50,480 nt of DNA from a bacterium (GTDB lineage Bacteria; UBP6; JAFGXH01). Within the stretch, counting starts at the first letter, position 1; the number at the start of each line of letters is the position of its first letter. Both the position numbers and the translations under genes were made by a program. The DNA lies in the NCBI GenBank assembly GCA_027064085.1, contig JAMOQH010000069.1, positions 1-50,480 of the forward strand, read 5' to 3'. The notes under the pieces are model-generated. The model did no database searches. It was not told the DNA's origin and saw nothing but the letters and a program-made list of their open reading frames with translations. This document shows, piece by piece, positions 27,248 through 35,553 of this stretch.

Positions 27248-28687
27248 ATGAAATATTTAATGATTTTAGTACTTAGTTGTTTAACTTTTATTGCTTATAG
27301 TGAAGATTTTCCTATTATGCTTAATGTTAAATCAGATATTAAAATTCCAGATGATTTTAGAGATGGAGTAGAAGAATCTTTAACAACTATGGGTTATAGT
27401 CTTGTTGATGATAAAGCTCAAAAAGAAGCATTAAAGGAAAATGCAAAAGCAAGAAATTCAGAATGCTATGATGATGAATGTTTAGTTGATACGGGTAAAA
27501 TGCTTGCAGCAAGAGCATTGATTTCTGTTGAAGTTGATAAAAAAAGTGATAAACTTTATAAGTTTAAAGCTAGGTATATAGATTTTGAAACGGGTACAAC
27601 AACAAAATCAAAGGTAATGTATTATGAAGCTGAGTTAAATGATTACCAAGCTTTATCAAAATTCGGAAAAGAATTTACCAAACTATTATTAGGCGGTAAA
27701 ACTAGTAGGGATGAGGCGATGACTCATCCTGCTACTAGTAAAGTGACTCATCCTACTACTAGTAAAGCGACTCATCCTACTACTAGTAAAGCGACTCATC
27801 CTGCTACTAGTAAAGCGACTCATCCTGCTACTAGTAAAGCGACTCATCCTACTACTAGTAAAGTGACTCATCCTGCTACTAGTAAAGCGACTAGCAAAGA
27901 TATTAATAAAAACAACAACAAGGATAAACCAAAAGAGCAGTTTATTAAAAAAGATACCAAAAATAAGCCAAAAATTTCTCCTACTAAAAAAGAGAAAAAA
28001 ATTACTAATTTGTTATTAAAATCCAAAAGATATGCAAATGATTTTGATATAACAATTTCTTTACATGGGGGCAGGAATGCTTTCTTTAAAGAAAGCAATA
28101 ACGATAAAGGAAAATTTGAAGAAGATTTGGATTTATCATGGGGCGCTCTGGGTTTTGGATTCGGATTAACCTATCATTTAAATCCATGGCTTGGATTTTA
28201 TATTGATGCAAATTATACCGAAAGTAGCGGTACTGGCAACAGAGATTTCATAAATCATGAAAATAGCAATCTAAGAGAATCTTATGATATTAGGGAACTA
28301 TCTTCTAATTCATTGTTTATTAGCCTCGGAGGTATGTTTTCTTTTGGAGATATAACAGGAAAAGGCCTTGTTTATTACTTAAAAACAGCATTTTCATTTG
28401 GAAGGGATTCATTTCAACATTCTATACCAGATAATGCTCCTGATGAAGAGAAAGAAGCAGACCTAAAATACTGGGATGCATATAAAACAACATCAGTTGG
28501 TTTTTCTTTGGAAGCAGGAATTAATATTTTATTTAATAGAGATAATGGAATTGATCTATATGCCTTACTTTATTATGGTAAAGTAGTAAATGATGATTTG
28601 AGTGCAGAACCTCATTTTCTTAAATTAAAGAAAGGTGAAACAATAAAATTTCTTTTAGGAATTCGTTATAATGTGTTTTCCTTCTAA
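27248..28687 (+). CDS. Exported protein: CsgG/FlgO-like domain, octapeptide repeats, beta-barrel
   Basis: 479 residues with signal peptide MKYLMILVLSCLTFIAYS. The first domain (to about 155) has the ECYDDECLVDTGKMLAARAL signature seen in deltaproteobacterial proteins with a CsgG/FlgO-like fold. Next come seven near-identical octapeptides, THP(A/T)TSK(A/V), and a Lys-rich linker. From about residue 260 the pattern changes to alternating strands with Gly and aromatics (LGFGFGLTYHLNPWLGFYID), ending in a Phe (GIRYNVFSF): an outer-membrane beta-barrel. It may sense or link periplasm and outer membrane; its true role is unknown. The repeat block could vary in copy number without breaking the frame. 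Confidence 0.7.
   Translation: MKYLMILVLSCLTFIAYSEDFPIMLNVKSDIKIPDDFRDGVEESLTTMGYSLVDDKAQKEALKENAKARNSECYDDECLVDTGKMLAARALISVEVDKKSDKLYKFKARYIDFETGTTTKSKVMYYEAELNDYQALSKFGKEFTKLLLGGKTSRDEAMTHPATSKVTHPTTSKATHPTTSKATHPATSKATHPATSKATHPTTSKVTHPATSKATSKDINKNNNKDKPKEQFIKKDTKNKPKISPTKKEKKITNLLLKSKRYANDFDITISLHGGRNAFFKESNNDKGKFEEDLDLSWGALGFGFGLTYHLNPWLGFYIDANYTESSGTGNRDFINHENSNLRESYDIRELSSNSLFISLGGMFSFGDITGKGLVYYLKTAFSFGRDSFQHSIPDNAPDEEKEADLKYWDAYKTTSVGFSLEAGINILFNRDNGIDLYALLYYGKVVNDDLSAEPHFLKLKKGETIKFLLGIRYNVFSF
27722..27889 (+). repeat. Seven tandem 24-bp repeats inside a coding region
   Basis: Seven contiguous 24-base units, each starting ACTCATCCT and containing CTACTAGTAAAG; they differ only at G/A (ninth-tenth base region) and at GTG/GCG at the end. 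Each encodes THP(A/T)TSK(A/V). Just upstream (27701-27715) lies an inverted partial copy, ACTAGTAGGGATGAG, that can pair with the first unit (27723-27739). The unit is a multiple of three, so gain or loss keeps the frame. Confidence 0.95.
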
Positions 28688-28700
28688 TCTTTAATGTTAA

Positions 28701-30152
28701 ATGACTAAATCATATTTTAAACAGGTAATTGATTCTAAGGGAGTTAATTACTTTATATTTTCACTAATAATACTGTCAATAATCTCAATAATTCTAGAGA
28801 ATTTTTTTCTGCCTTATAAAAACTTATTTTTTTATCTAGAAATTTTTTATACAACTATATTTACAATAGAATACTTAATTAGATGGTATACAAGCTCAAA
28901 TAAATTAAAATATCCATTTAAAATACTATCTTTAATCGATTTATTTGCGATTTTACCAAGTATTTTAATGTTTTCATCAAATTTTACCGCATTAAGAATT
29001 TTTAGACTCTTCAGAATACTCAGAGTTTTAAAAATTGCCAGATATATAAATTTTTATATATGGATAACAACAGAAAGCAAAAAAAGGCATCTTGTTCCTA
29101 TTTTTATTAAAATAAGTGCAATATTTGGTTTATGGATTTTTGGTGCAGTGTTATTATCTTTTACAGAGAACTCAAAAGGATTTACCTCTATTACTGATTC
29201 ATTGTGGAATGTTGTAATTATTACTATGTCAGGTCTTGATGGAGATACTCCGGTTTCTGCATTAGGTAAATTTGAAGTAGCATTTTTAATGTTTTTAGGG
29301 ATATTAATCATTGGCTTTATTACTGGTGAAATTATTTCTGCTTTAATGGAAAGAGCTCAGCAAAAAGGTAAAGTTGAAATTTTACCTTATGGTACTAAAT
29401 TATCAAATCATATAGTTATAATTAATCAAAATGAACAACTATATAGTATTTTAGAGCAAATAAATGGTGCTTATAATGGTAAAAATTATATTATAGTTGT
29501 TTCTGAAGACATAAAAGACTTTGAAATTTATGATAAAAAACTATCTAAAAGAATCTTGGGCTTAAATGGAGATATTTTAGATAAAAAAAATTTAGAAAGT
29601 TTAAAACTTGAAGAGGCTATTTCGGTAATAATATTATCTCCTGAAGAAAATGAAAATAGAGCTATGATTTCTGCAATTTCTATAATTAATAAAATACGAG
29701 AGTTAAAAGAAAAGAATATCGAAATCAGAAATGACTTTAAACTTGTAATTGAAGTTAGACGAGAAAATAGATATAAGGATTATCAAAATATTTTAACGCG
29801 TTTAGATGAAATAAAAAAACATATTTTTTTATTTCATAGTACTGATTTTGTAGATAAATTAATGGCTCAGGCAGTTGTAAATCCATATTGTACCCCCGTT
29901 TATAATGAATTAATGACTTATACCGATGCGAGTAATGAGTTTTATAGAGAAAAGATTACAGATAAATTAGCTCAATATACTATGAAGGAGTTACAAGAGA
30001 AATTTTATGATAGTTATTATATTTTTATAGCTGTTGAAACAGAAAATGGAGATGTTTTTATTCCTGATTTTAATGAAAAATTAAAAAAGTATAAGGCATT
30101 GTTTTTTATTGCTTATAATTATGAAGAAAAGAGTATGTGTAAAAATTTATAA
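28701..30152 (+). CDS. Voltage-gated-like ion channel with cytoplasmic RCK domain
   Basis: 483 residues. Six membrane segments come first; the fourth carries spaced arginines (LRIFRLFRILRVLK), as in voltage sensors. A pore loop and S6 follow (about 165-215). The filter reads TMSGLDGDTPVS in place of the potassium-channel TVGYGD. From about 235 an RCK/TrkA-N-like Rossmann domain begins (NHIVIINQNEQLYSILEQI), with a second lobe after it. The organisation recalls CASTOR/POLLUX-type or MthK-like channels. The gene starts 13 bases after the previous stop with no clear ribosome site. The next gene encodes another RCK-like subunit, so the full gating ring may be split over two proteins. Ion selectivity cannot be told. 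Confidence 0.82.
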   Translation: MTKSYFKQVIDSKGVNYFIFSLIILSIISIILENFFLPYKNLFFYLEIFYTTIFTIEYLIRWYTSSNKLKYPFKILSLIDLFAILPSILMFSSNFTALRIFRLFRILRVLKIARYINFYIWITTESKKRHLVPIFIKISAIFGLWIFGAVLLSFTENSKGFTSITDSLWNVVIITMSGLDGDTPVSALGKFEVAFLMFLGILIIGFITGEIISALMERAQQKGKVEILPYGTKLSNHIVIINQNEQLYSILEQINGAYNGKNYIIVVSEDIKDFEIYDKKLSKRILGLNGDILDKKNLESLKLEEAISVIILSPEENENRAMISAISIINKIRELKEKNIEIRNDFKLVIEVRRENRYKDYQNILTRLDEIKKHIFLFHSTDFVDKLMAQAVVNPYCTPVYNELMTYTDASNEFYREKITDKLAQYTMKELQEKFYDSYYIFIAVETENGDVFIPDFNEKLKKYKALFFIAYNYEEKSMCKNL

Positions 30153-30185
30153 ATTAAATAAATAAAAAATAAAAAGGAGAAAATT

Positions 30186-30926
30186 ATAAAAAAGAAAATT
30201 GCTATTATAAATATAAATGACAAGCTAAAAGGGATAATCAATGAAATTAATAAACTTGCTGATTATGATATTACTATTATTATTCCTGATAAAAAAATTT
30301 GGAATAAACATAGTTTCTGGCATCCTGAAAACCTTGATAAAATAAATATTGTTTTTGCAAATCCTAAAGATAAAAATGTACTTGAATCTATAAAAAATTT
30401 TGAATCAGTAGTAGTTTTAAGAGACCCTCTTATTGCTTGTGATGCTGAAACAGCCCTTATAACAGTTGCAATTGAAGAAGCTGATAAAGATATTCATACT
30501 ATTGCAGAAGTGTATAGTAGTATTAATAAAGCTCATATTGAAACATTAAACATTGATGAAATTGTTTGTGTGGGTGAAGTTACTGAAAAAATGATAGCTC
30601 AAGGTGCCATTACAAGTAAAATTGATAGACTTTTTAGCTTTTTATTAGACACTAATGGTGAAACTGCTGAAATTTTTATTAGAAAATTACCTAAACAGTA
30701 TTTTAATGAAAAAACAAGATATTTTGATGTTTTAAAGTTATTTTTAGAAATAAATATTAAAATTATCCCTATTGGCTATATTAATATAATAAAGAGAGGA
30801 AATAACAGAACAATAAGAGAGTATAGAATTAATCCTAAAAGTTCAGAAGATAAATATAAATACTTAAACGAAAGTGTTGAATTTGTATTTCTTGGAGTTA
30901 GAGAAAATTTTAATAAAATATTATAG
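30186..30926 (+). CDS. RCK-like partner subunit of the channel (non-standard start codon)
   Basis: About 246 residues (KKKIAIININDKLKGI and on). It has a Rossmann-type first strand, then 'DITIIIPDKKIW', 'KINIVFANPKDK', 'SVVVLRDPLIACDAETAL' and 'EIVCVGEVTEKMIAQGA', the order of elements in a second RCK/TrkA-like lobe. The open frame reaches back past an AAGGAG site (30174-30179) but contains no ATG, GTG or TTG at a suitable place. The codons at the right distance are ATT (30183) or ATA (30186). The first in-frame standard start is the GTG at 30510, which would remove half the domain and has no ribosome site. It lies 30 bases after the channel gene and 6 before the ATP-grasp gene, so one operon. 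Confidence 0.7.
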   Translation: MKKKIAIININDKLKGIINEINKLADYDITIIIPDKKIWNKHSFWHPENLDKINIVFANPKDKNVLESIKNFESVVVLRDPLIACDAETALITVAIEEADKDIHTIAEVYSSINKAHIETLNIDEIVCVGEVTEKMIAQGAITSKIDRLFSFLLDTNGETAEIFIRKLPKQYFNEKTRYFDVLKLFLEINIKIIPIGYINIIKRGNNRTIREYRINPKSSEDKYKYLNESVEFVFLGVRENFNKIL

Positions 30927-30932
30927 GTAAAT

Positions 30933-31841
30933 ATGAAAAAAATAGGAATATTAACGGCTACAACAAGTGAAAAGCCATTTTTGTCTCAATGGATAAATAT
31001 AAAAAAAGCAGGTGAAAGACTAGGGATTGAAGTTGAATTATTAAGAAATGGAGAGTTTGAATTAAGCATAAATAACGGATTTGAAATTTTCTACAATAAT
31101 AAAAAATTTAATTTAGAGGATTATTCTGTTTTTTATAATGGAATAGGAACTAGTGCAAAGCATACAGGTAATTTCTATATTCCTGAAGTTTTATTATATA
31201 TGGGCTTTAAAGTTTTTAATAAACCAAATTCCATTGCTTTAACCCGTGATAAATTAAAAACTTTAAATATTTTAACCAAAAATAATGTTAAATTAACTCC
31301 ATCATATATTATTCGTAGAACTGAAGATTTAGATTATTTACCTAATCCATTTAATGAATTTCCATTAATTGTTAAGAGAATTTTTGGTTCAAAAGGAAAA
31401 TCTGTAGTAAGGGTTGATGATTTGTTTCAATTAAAATCAGTATTTGATTTTGGTTGGAATGTTGATAGAAATGATATTTTTTTAATCCAGCCTTTTATTG
31501 GCAATATGAAAGCTCATTCTGATATAAGAGTAATAGTACTAGGTAATAAAGTTATTGGAGCAATGAAGAGAGTTGCTAAAAAAGGAGATTTTAGAACCAA
31601 TTTTTCATTAAATAGAATGGTTGAAACTATTAAATTAACTGATTTTGAAATTGCTGAATGTGAAAGAATATCAAAAATTATGAATTTAGAGTATGCTGGT
31701 GTTGATTTTATTAGAACAGATGAAGGTCCTGTATTTTTAGAAGTAAATGGAACTCCTGGTTTTACTGGTATAAATTCTATTTTTGAGCAAGAAGGAAAAA
31801 ACTTTTTTGAAGAATTTATTAAATTTGCTTTTAAGTACTGA
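30933..31841 (+). CDS. RimK-like ATP-grasp ligase
   Basis: 302 residues. An N-terminal preATP-grasp domain precedes an ATP-grasp fold with LTRDKLKTLNIL, the LIVKRIFGSKGKSV phosphate-binding loop, the HSDIRVIVLGNKVIGAMKR core and the metal-binding EVNGTPGFTGI, which matches the RimK N(V)N(S/G)(S/T)PG motif. RimK relatives add glutamate to ribosomal S6, or make other peptide or amide bonds; the substrate here cannot be told. It lies six bases after the RCK-like gene, so it appears co-transcribed with the ion channel, an unusual association. Confidence 0.87.
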   Translation: MKKIGILTATTSEKPFLSQWINIKKAGERLGIEVELLRNGEFELSINNGFEIFYNNKKFNLEDYSVFYNGIGTSAKHTGNFYIPEVLLYMGFKVFNKPNSIALTRDKLKTLNILTKNNVKLTPSYIIRRTEDLDYLPNPFNEFPLIVKRIFGSKGKSVVRVDDLFQLKSVFDFGWNVDRNDIFLIQPFIGNMKAHSDIRVIVLGNKVIGAMKRVAKKGDFRTNFSLNRMVETIKLTDFEIAECERISKIMNLEYAGVDFIRTDEGPVFLEVNGTPGFTGINSIFEQEGKNFFEEFIKFAFKY

Positions 31842-31972
31842 CATTATATTGAAAAACTTAAATAGAAAGAGTATATTCATTAAAATTATTTGATATTATA
31901 TATTAAATAATTGAATTTTACTTGTTAAGCCAATTGCTTGAGCTGTTGGTGAAAATTTTATAAGGATTAGTT

Positions 31973-33568
31973 ATGGATAAGAAAATTTATGACCATTTAG
32001 TGATAGGTTCTGGGGTGGCTGGTTTATTTTTTGCAATAAATATAGCTAAAAGTGGAGAAAGTGTTTTACTCGTAACAAAAAGGAGTCTTTGGGATTCAAA
32101 TAGTTTTAATGCACAAGGTGGAATTGCTTCTGTATTGAATAGTAGTATAGATACTTACCAATCTCATATTGATGACACTTTAAATGCTGGAGCAGGAATT
32201 TGCCATTTAGATGCAGTTAAATTATGTGTTGAAAATGGACCTAGATTAGTAAATGAACTTATAAACTTAGGAGTAGATTTTACTCATAATGAAAATGGTC
32301 TTCATTTAGGTAAGGAGGGTGGGCATAGCCAAAGAAGAGTTGCTCATGCAGGAGATATAACTGGTAATGAACTAATTAAAACTCTTGTGGAAGCAGTAAA
32401 AAAATACAAAAATATTGAAATATTAGAAGATAGAATAGCTGTTGATTTAATAACTTCGCATTGTAAGCAAAGTAAAGGTAAATATGCAATGGGAGCGTAC
32501 ATTTTAGATAAAAAAACCGGAATAGTAAATAGATATGTTGCTAAAAACACTATTTTGGCTACAGGCGGAACTGGTAAAGTTTATTTATATACTTCAAATC
32601 CTGATGTTGCAACTGGTGATGGTTTAGCTATGGCATATAGGTCGGGGGCAGATGTTGCTAATATGGAATTTATTCAGTTTCACCCAACATCTTTATATCA
32701 CCCACAAGCAAAATCATTTTTAATTAGTGAAGCATTAAGAGGTGAAGGAGGTGTTTTAAAGTTAAAATCAGGTAAAACCTTTATGGAAAATTATCATAAA
32801 ATGAAAAGTTTAGCTCCTAGAGATATTGTTGCTCAAGCAATAGATGCAGAAATGAAAAAAAGTGGAGATGATTGTGTTTATTTGGATATGACTCATTTAA
32901 GTAAAGAGTTTTTAATGGATAGATTTCCAAATATATATGAAAAAGCTTTAAGCTTTGGCATAGATATGGCTATTACTTCAATTCCTGTAGTTCCTGCTGC
33001 ACATTATACATGTGGTGGTGTTGTTGTTGATAAAAATGGAGAAACAAGCATAAAACATCTTTTTGCAATCGGTGAAGTTGCTTTTACTGGACTTCATGGA
33101 GCAAATAGATTAGCATCTAATTCTCTATTAGAAGGTTTGGTGTATGGAGAAATGGCTGCTAAAAAAGCTGTAAATTATTTTGATGATTATCAAGAGTTTG
33201 ATGATACTAGACATTGGGAAACTGGAAATGCAACTACTAGTGAAGAAGCCGTTTTAGTTAGTCATGCTTGGGATGAGATTAGGCGTTTTATGTGGAATTA
33301 TGTTGGAATAGTAAGGTCTAATAAAAGGTTAAGAAGAGCTAAAAATCGTATAACTATGGTTCAAAATGAAATAAATCAATATTATTGGAAGTATTTTATT
33401 ACATCTGATTTAGTAGAGTTAAGAAATATTGCTACTGTAGCTGAATTAATAATAGATTCTGCTATTTCAAGAAAAGAGAGTAGGGGATTTCATGTTATGG
33501 TTGACTATCCGAATAAAAATGATAATAGCTTCAAAAGGGATACATATATAAGAAGACCAATAATATAA
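31973..33568 (+). CDS. nadB: L-aspartate oxidase
   Basis: 531 residues, standard length. The FAD-binding GSGVAGLFFAINIAKSG opens the protein; the catalytic core shows NSFNAQGGIASVL, HRVAH-like (SQRRVAHAGDITG), EFIQFHPTSLY, RGEGGVL, PAAHYTCGGVVVD and ANRLASNSLLEGLVYG. It oxidises L-aspartate to iminoaspartate, the first step of NAD synthesis, and is cytoplasmic. AAGGA precedes the ATG. The partner genes nadA and nadC are not in the window. Its upstream 130 bases hold an AT-only inverted repeat but no clear promoter. Confidence 0.96.
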   Translation: MDKKIYDHLVIGSGVAGLFFAINIAKSGESVLLVTKRSLWDSNSFNAQGGIASVLNSSIDTYQSHIDDTLNAGAGICHLDAVKLCVENGPRLVNELINLGVDFTHNENGLHLGKEGGHSQRRVAHAGDITGNELIKTLVEAVKKYKNIEILEDRIAVDLITSHCKQSKGKYAMGAYILDKKTGIVNRYVAKNTILATGGTGKVYLYTSNPDVATGDGLAMAYRSGADVANMEFIQFHPTSLYHPQAKSFLISEALRGEGGVLKLKSGKTFMENYHKMKSLAPRDIVAQAIDAEMKKSGDDCVYLDMTHLSKEFLMDRFPNIYEKALSFGIDMAITSIPVVPAAHYTCGGVVVDKNGETSIKHLFAIGEVAFTGLHGANRLASNSLLEGLVYGEMAAKKAVNYFDDYQEFDDTRHWETGNATTSEEAVLVSHAWDEIRRFMWNYVGIVRSNKRLRRAKNRITMVQNEINQYYWKYFITSDLVELRNIATVAELIIDSAISRKESRGFHVMVDYPNKNDNSFKRDTYIRRPII

Positions 33569-33664
33569 TATATTTTAATTTTCTCAATAGAAATCCTATC
33601 TTTAATGTGCTATATTTAAAAATGTTTGAATAGTTTGGAGATTATAGTTCTCTATAGGATAAAA

Positions 33665-34501
33665 ATGGAAGAAAAAAAAGGTGTTTTATATTTAGTTTCT
33701 ACTCCAATTGGTAATTTGAGTGATATAACATTACGAGCTTTAGAAACATTAAAATCATGTGATTTAATACTTGCTGAAGACACAAGGGTAAGTATTAAAT
33801 TATTAAATCATTATAAAATTAAAAAAAAAATGATAGCTTTGCATAAATTTAATGAGCTTGAAAAGGCTAGTTATATTAAAAAATTACTTTCTGAAGGCCA
33901 AAATTTAGCTTTAATAAGTGATGCTGGAAGCCCATTAGTTTCTGACCCGGGTATTTTTTTAATTCCTGAATTATTAAAAGATAATTACAATGTAGTTCCT
34001 ATTCCTGGAGCAACTGCAATTATTCCTGCGATACAGTTATCTGGCTTAGTAAAAGATAAATTTCTATTTTTAGGTTTTTTCCCAACTGGTAATAAAGAAT
34101 TGGAGAAAATAATAAAAATAATCAAAAAAACAGATGGCGAAAATATACCTTTATTTTTTTACGAATCTCCTCATAAAATAAATAAAACTTTAAGAAAAAT
34201 ATATGAGTATTTTGGAGATATTGAAATTATAATTTTTAGAGAAATTACTAAAAAATTTGAAGAAAGAATTAGTGATAAAGTCTCAAATTTATTTGAAAGA
34301 GAGTTTAAAGGAGAAATTGTTTTATCATTTATGGTTAATTCAGAATTAGAAATAAGTGAAATTGACAAAAAAATACTAGATTTACATAAAAAATATGAAA
34401 AAATTGGGTTTTCTAAAAAAGATTGTGCTAAAATAATAGCAGTTCAGTTAAATGAAAAGAAAAATAAAATATATAAGATATTATTAGGAGAAAATAAATG
34501 A
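33665..34501 (+). CDS. rsmI: 16S rRNA 2'-O-methyltransferase RsmI
   Basis: 278 residues from the ATG after ATAGGAT; an in-frame upstream start would add 13 unrelated residues. The family signatures are present: LYLVSTPIGNLSDITLRALE, LAEDTRVS, ISDAGSPLVSDPG (AdoMet site), PGATAIIPAIQLSG and FFYESPHKI. RsmI methylates the ribose of C1402 in 16S rRNA. The stop overlaps the queA start by four bases (ATGA), so the two are coupled; both act on RNA modification. Confidence 0.96.
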   Translation: MEEKKGVLYLVSTPIGNLSDITLRALETLKSCDLILAEDTRVSIKLLNHYKIKKKMIALHKFNELEKASYIKKLLSEGQNLALISDAGSPLVSDPGIFLIPELLKDNYNVVPIPGATAIIPAIQLSGLVKDKFLFLGFFPTGNKELEKIIKIIKKTDGENIPLFFYESPHKINKTLRKIYEYFGDIEIIIFREITKKFEERISDKVSNLFEREFKGEIVLSFMVNSELEISEIDKKILDLHKKYEKIGFSKKDCAKIIAVQLNEKKNKIYKILLGENK

Positions 34502-35544
34502 ATTTAAAGGATTATGATTTTGAGCTTCCTGAAGCGCTTATTGCAACTTATCCTACTCAAAAAAGAGATAATTCTAAGTTATTGCTTTGTAAGAAAAATA
34601 CTTCTGAAAAGGTAATTAAAAATTTTTATGATATTATAAATGAATTAGACGAAAATATGCATTTAGTTTTTAATGATGCTAAAGTTTTACAAGCAAGGCT
34701 ATTTGGCCATAGAGCAACAGGTGGAAAATTTGAGATTTTATTAAATAGGGCATTGTCTTTTGAAGAAAATACTTGGGAAGTTATTGGTAAAAACATAAAA
34801 AAAATCAAAGAAGGTGAAATTATATACTTTGACAATGAGCTTAATGCAGAAATGATTGCTAAACAATCTCCAACTATCATAAAATTTAATAAAAAATTTG
34901 ATGAATTTGATAAATGGCTCTCTAAAAATGGTCATATTCCTCTTCCTCCATATATATTGAAAAATAGAGAAAGTCATATTGATGAAGAAATTGATAAAAT
35001 ACGATATCAAACAGTTTATGCTCAAAATACTGGTGCAGTAGCTGCTCCAACAGCTGGATTACATTTTACTGATGAGCTACTAGAAAAAATAAAAAACAAA
35101 GGAATAACAAGTTCAAAAGTTACATTATATGTTGGGCTTGGTACTTTTATGCCAATTAAAACAGATGAAATACTAAATCATCATATGCATTTTGAAACTT
35201 ATTCAATCTCGCAAGAAACAGCAAATGAAATTAATGAGGCTAAAAACTTAGGTAAAAAAATAATTTCTGTTGGAACAACTTCTTTAAGGACTCTTGAAGC
35301 AGCTGCTTTTGATGATGGTTATTTAGAAGCTAAAGATGATGAAACGAATTTATTTGTATATCCTGGTTATAAATTTAAAATAGTTGATGGGCTTATTACA
35401 AATTATCATTTACCTAAATCAACTTTATTATTATTAGTTTCTGCTCTACATGGTAAGGATAATATTTTTGATGCGTATAAATTTGCAATTAAGAATAATT
35501 TCAGATTTTATTCTTATGGGGATAGTATGTTTATAAAACCCTAA
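34498..35544 (+). CDS. queA: tRNA preQ1(34) S-adenosylmethionine ribosyltransferase-isomerase
   Basis: 348 residues, standard length. It begins LKDYDFELPEALIATYPTQK and contains FNDAKVLQARLFGH, PLPPYILKNRES, GAVAAPTAGLHFT, VTLYVGLGTFMPI and TNYHLPKSTLLLLVSALHG, all typical of QueA. It transfers the ribosyl group of AdoMet to preQ1 in tRNA during queuosine synthesis. Coupled to rsmI, and followed after nine bases by a histidine kinase gene that may share the transcript. Confidence 0.97.
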   Translation: MNLKDYDFELPEALIATYPTQKRDNSKLLLCKKNTSEKVIKNFYDIINELDENMHLVFNDAKVLQARLFGHRATGGKFEILLNRALSFEENTWEVIGKNIKKIKEGEIIYFDNELNAEMIAKQSPTIIKFNKKFDEFDKWLSKNGHIPLPPYILKNRESHIDEEIDKIRYQTVYAQNTGAVAAPTAGLHFTDELLEKIKNKGITSSKVTLYVGLGTFMPIKTDEILNHHMHFETYSISQETANEINEAKNLGKKIISVGTTSLRTLEAAAFDDGYLEAKDDETNLFVYPGYKFKIVDGLITNYHLPKSTLLLLVSALHGKDNIFDAYKFAIKNNFRFYSYGDSMFIKP

Positions 35545-35553
35545 TGAGGTATA

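Noticed and set aside
27689-27871. Minus-strand open frame with Met-Ser-(His/Arg)-Phe-Thr-Ser-Ser-Arg repeats
   Set aside because: It is only the antisense of the seven 24-bp repeats; a repeat of length divisible by three stays open on both strands by construction.
27701-27889. Possible CRISPR array
   Set aside because: The 24-bp units are contiguous with no spacers, lie in frame inside a gene, and no cas gene is near.
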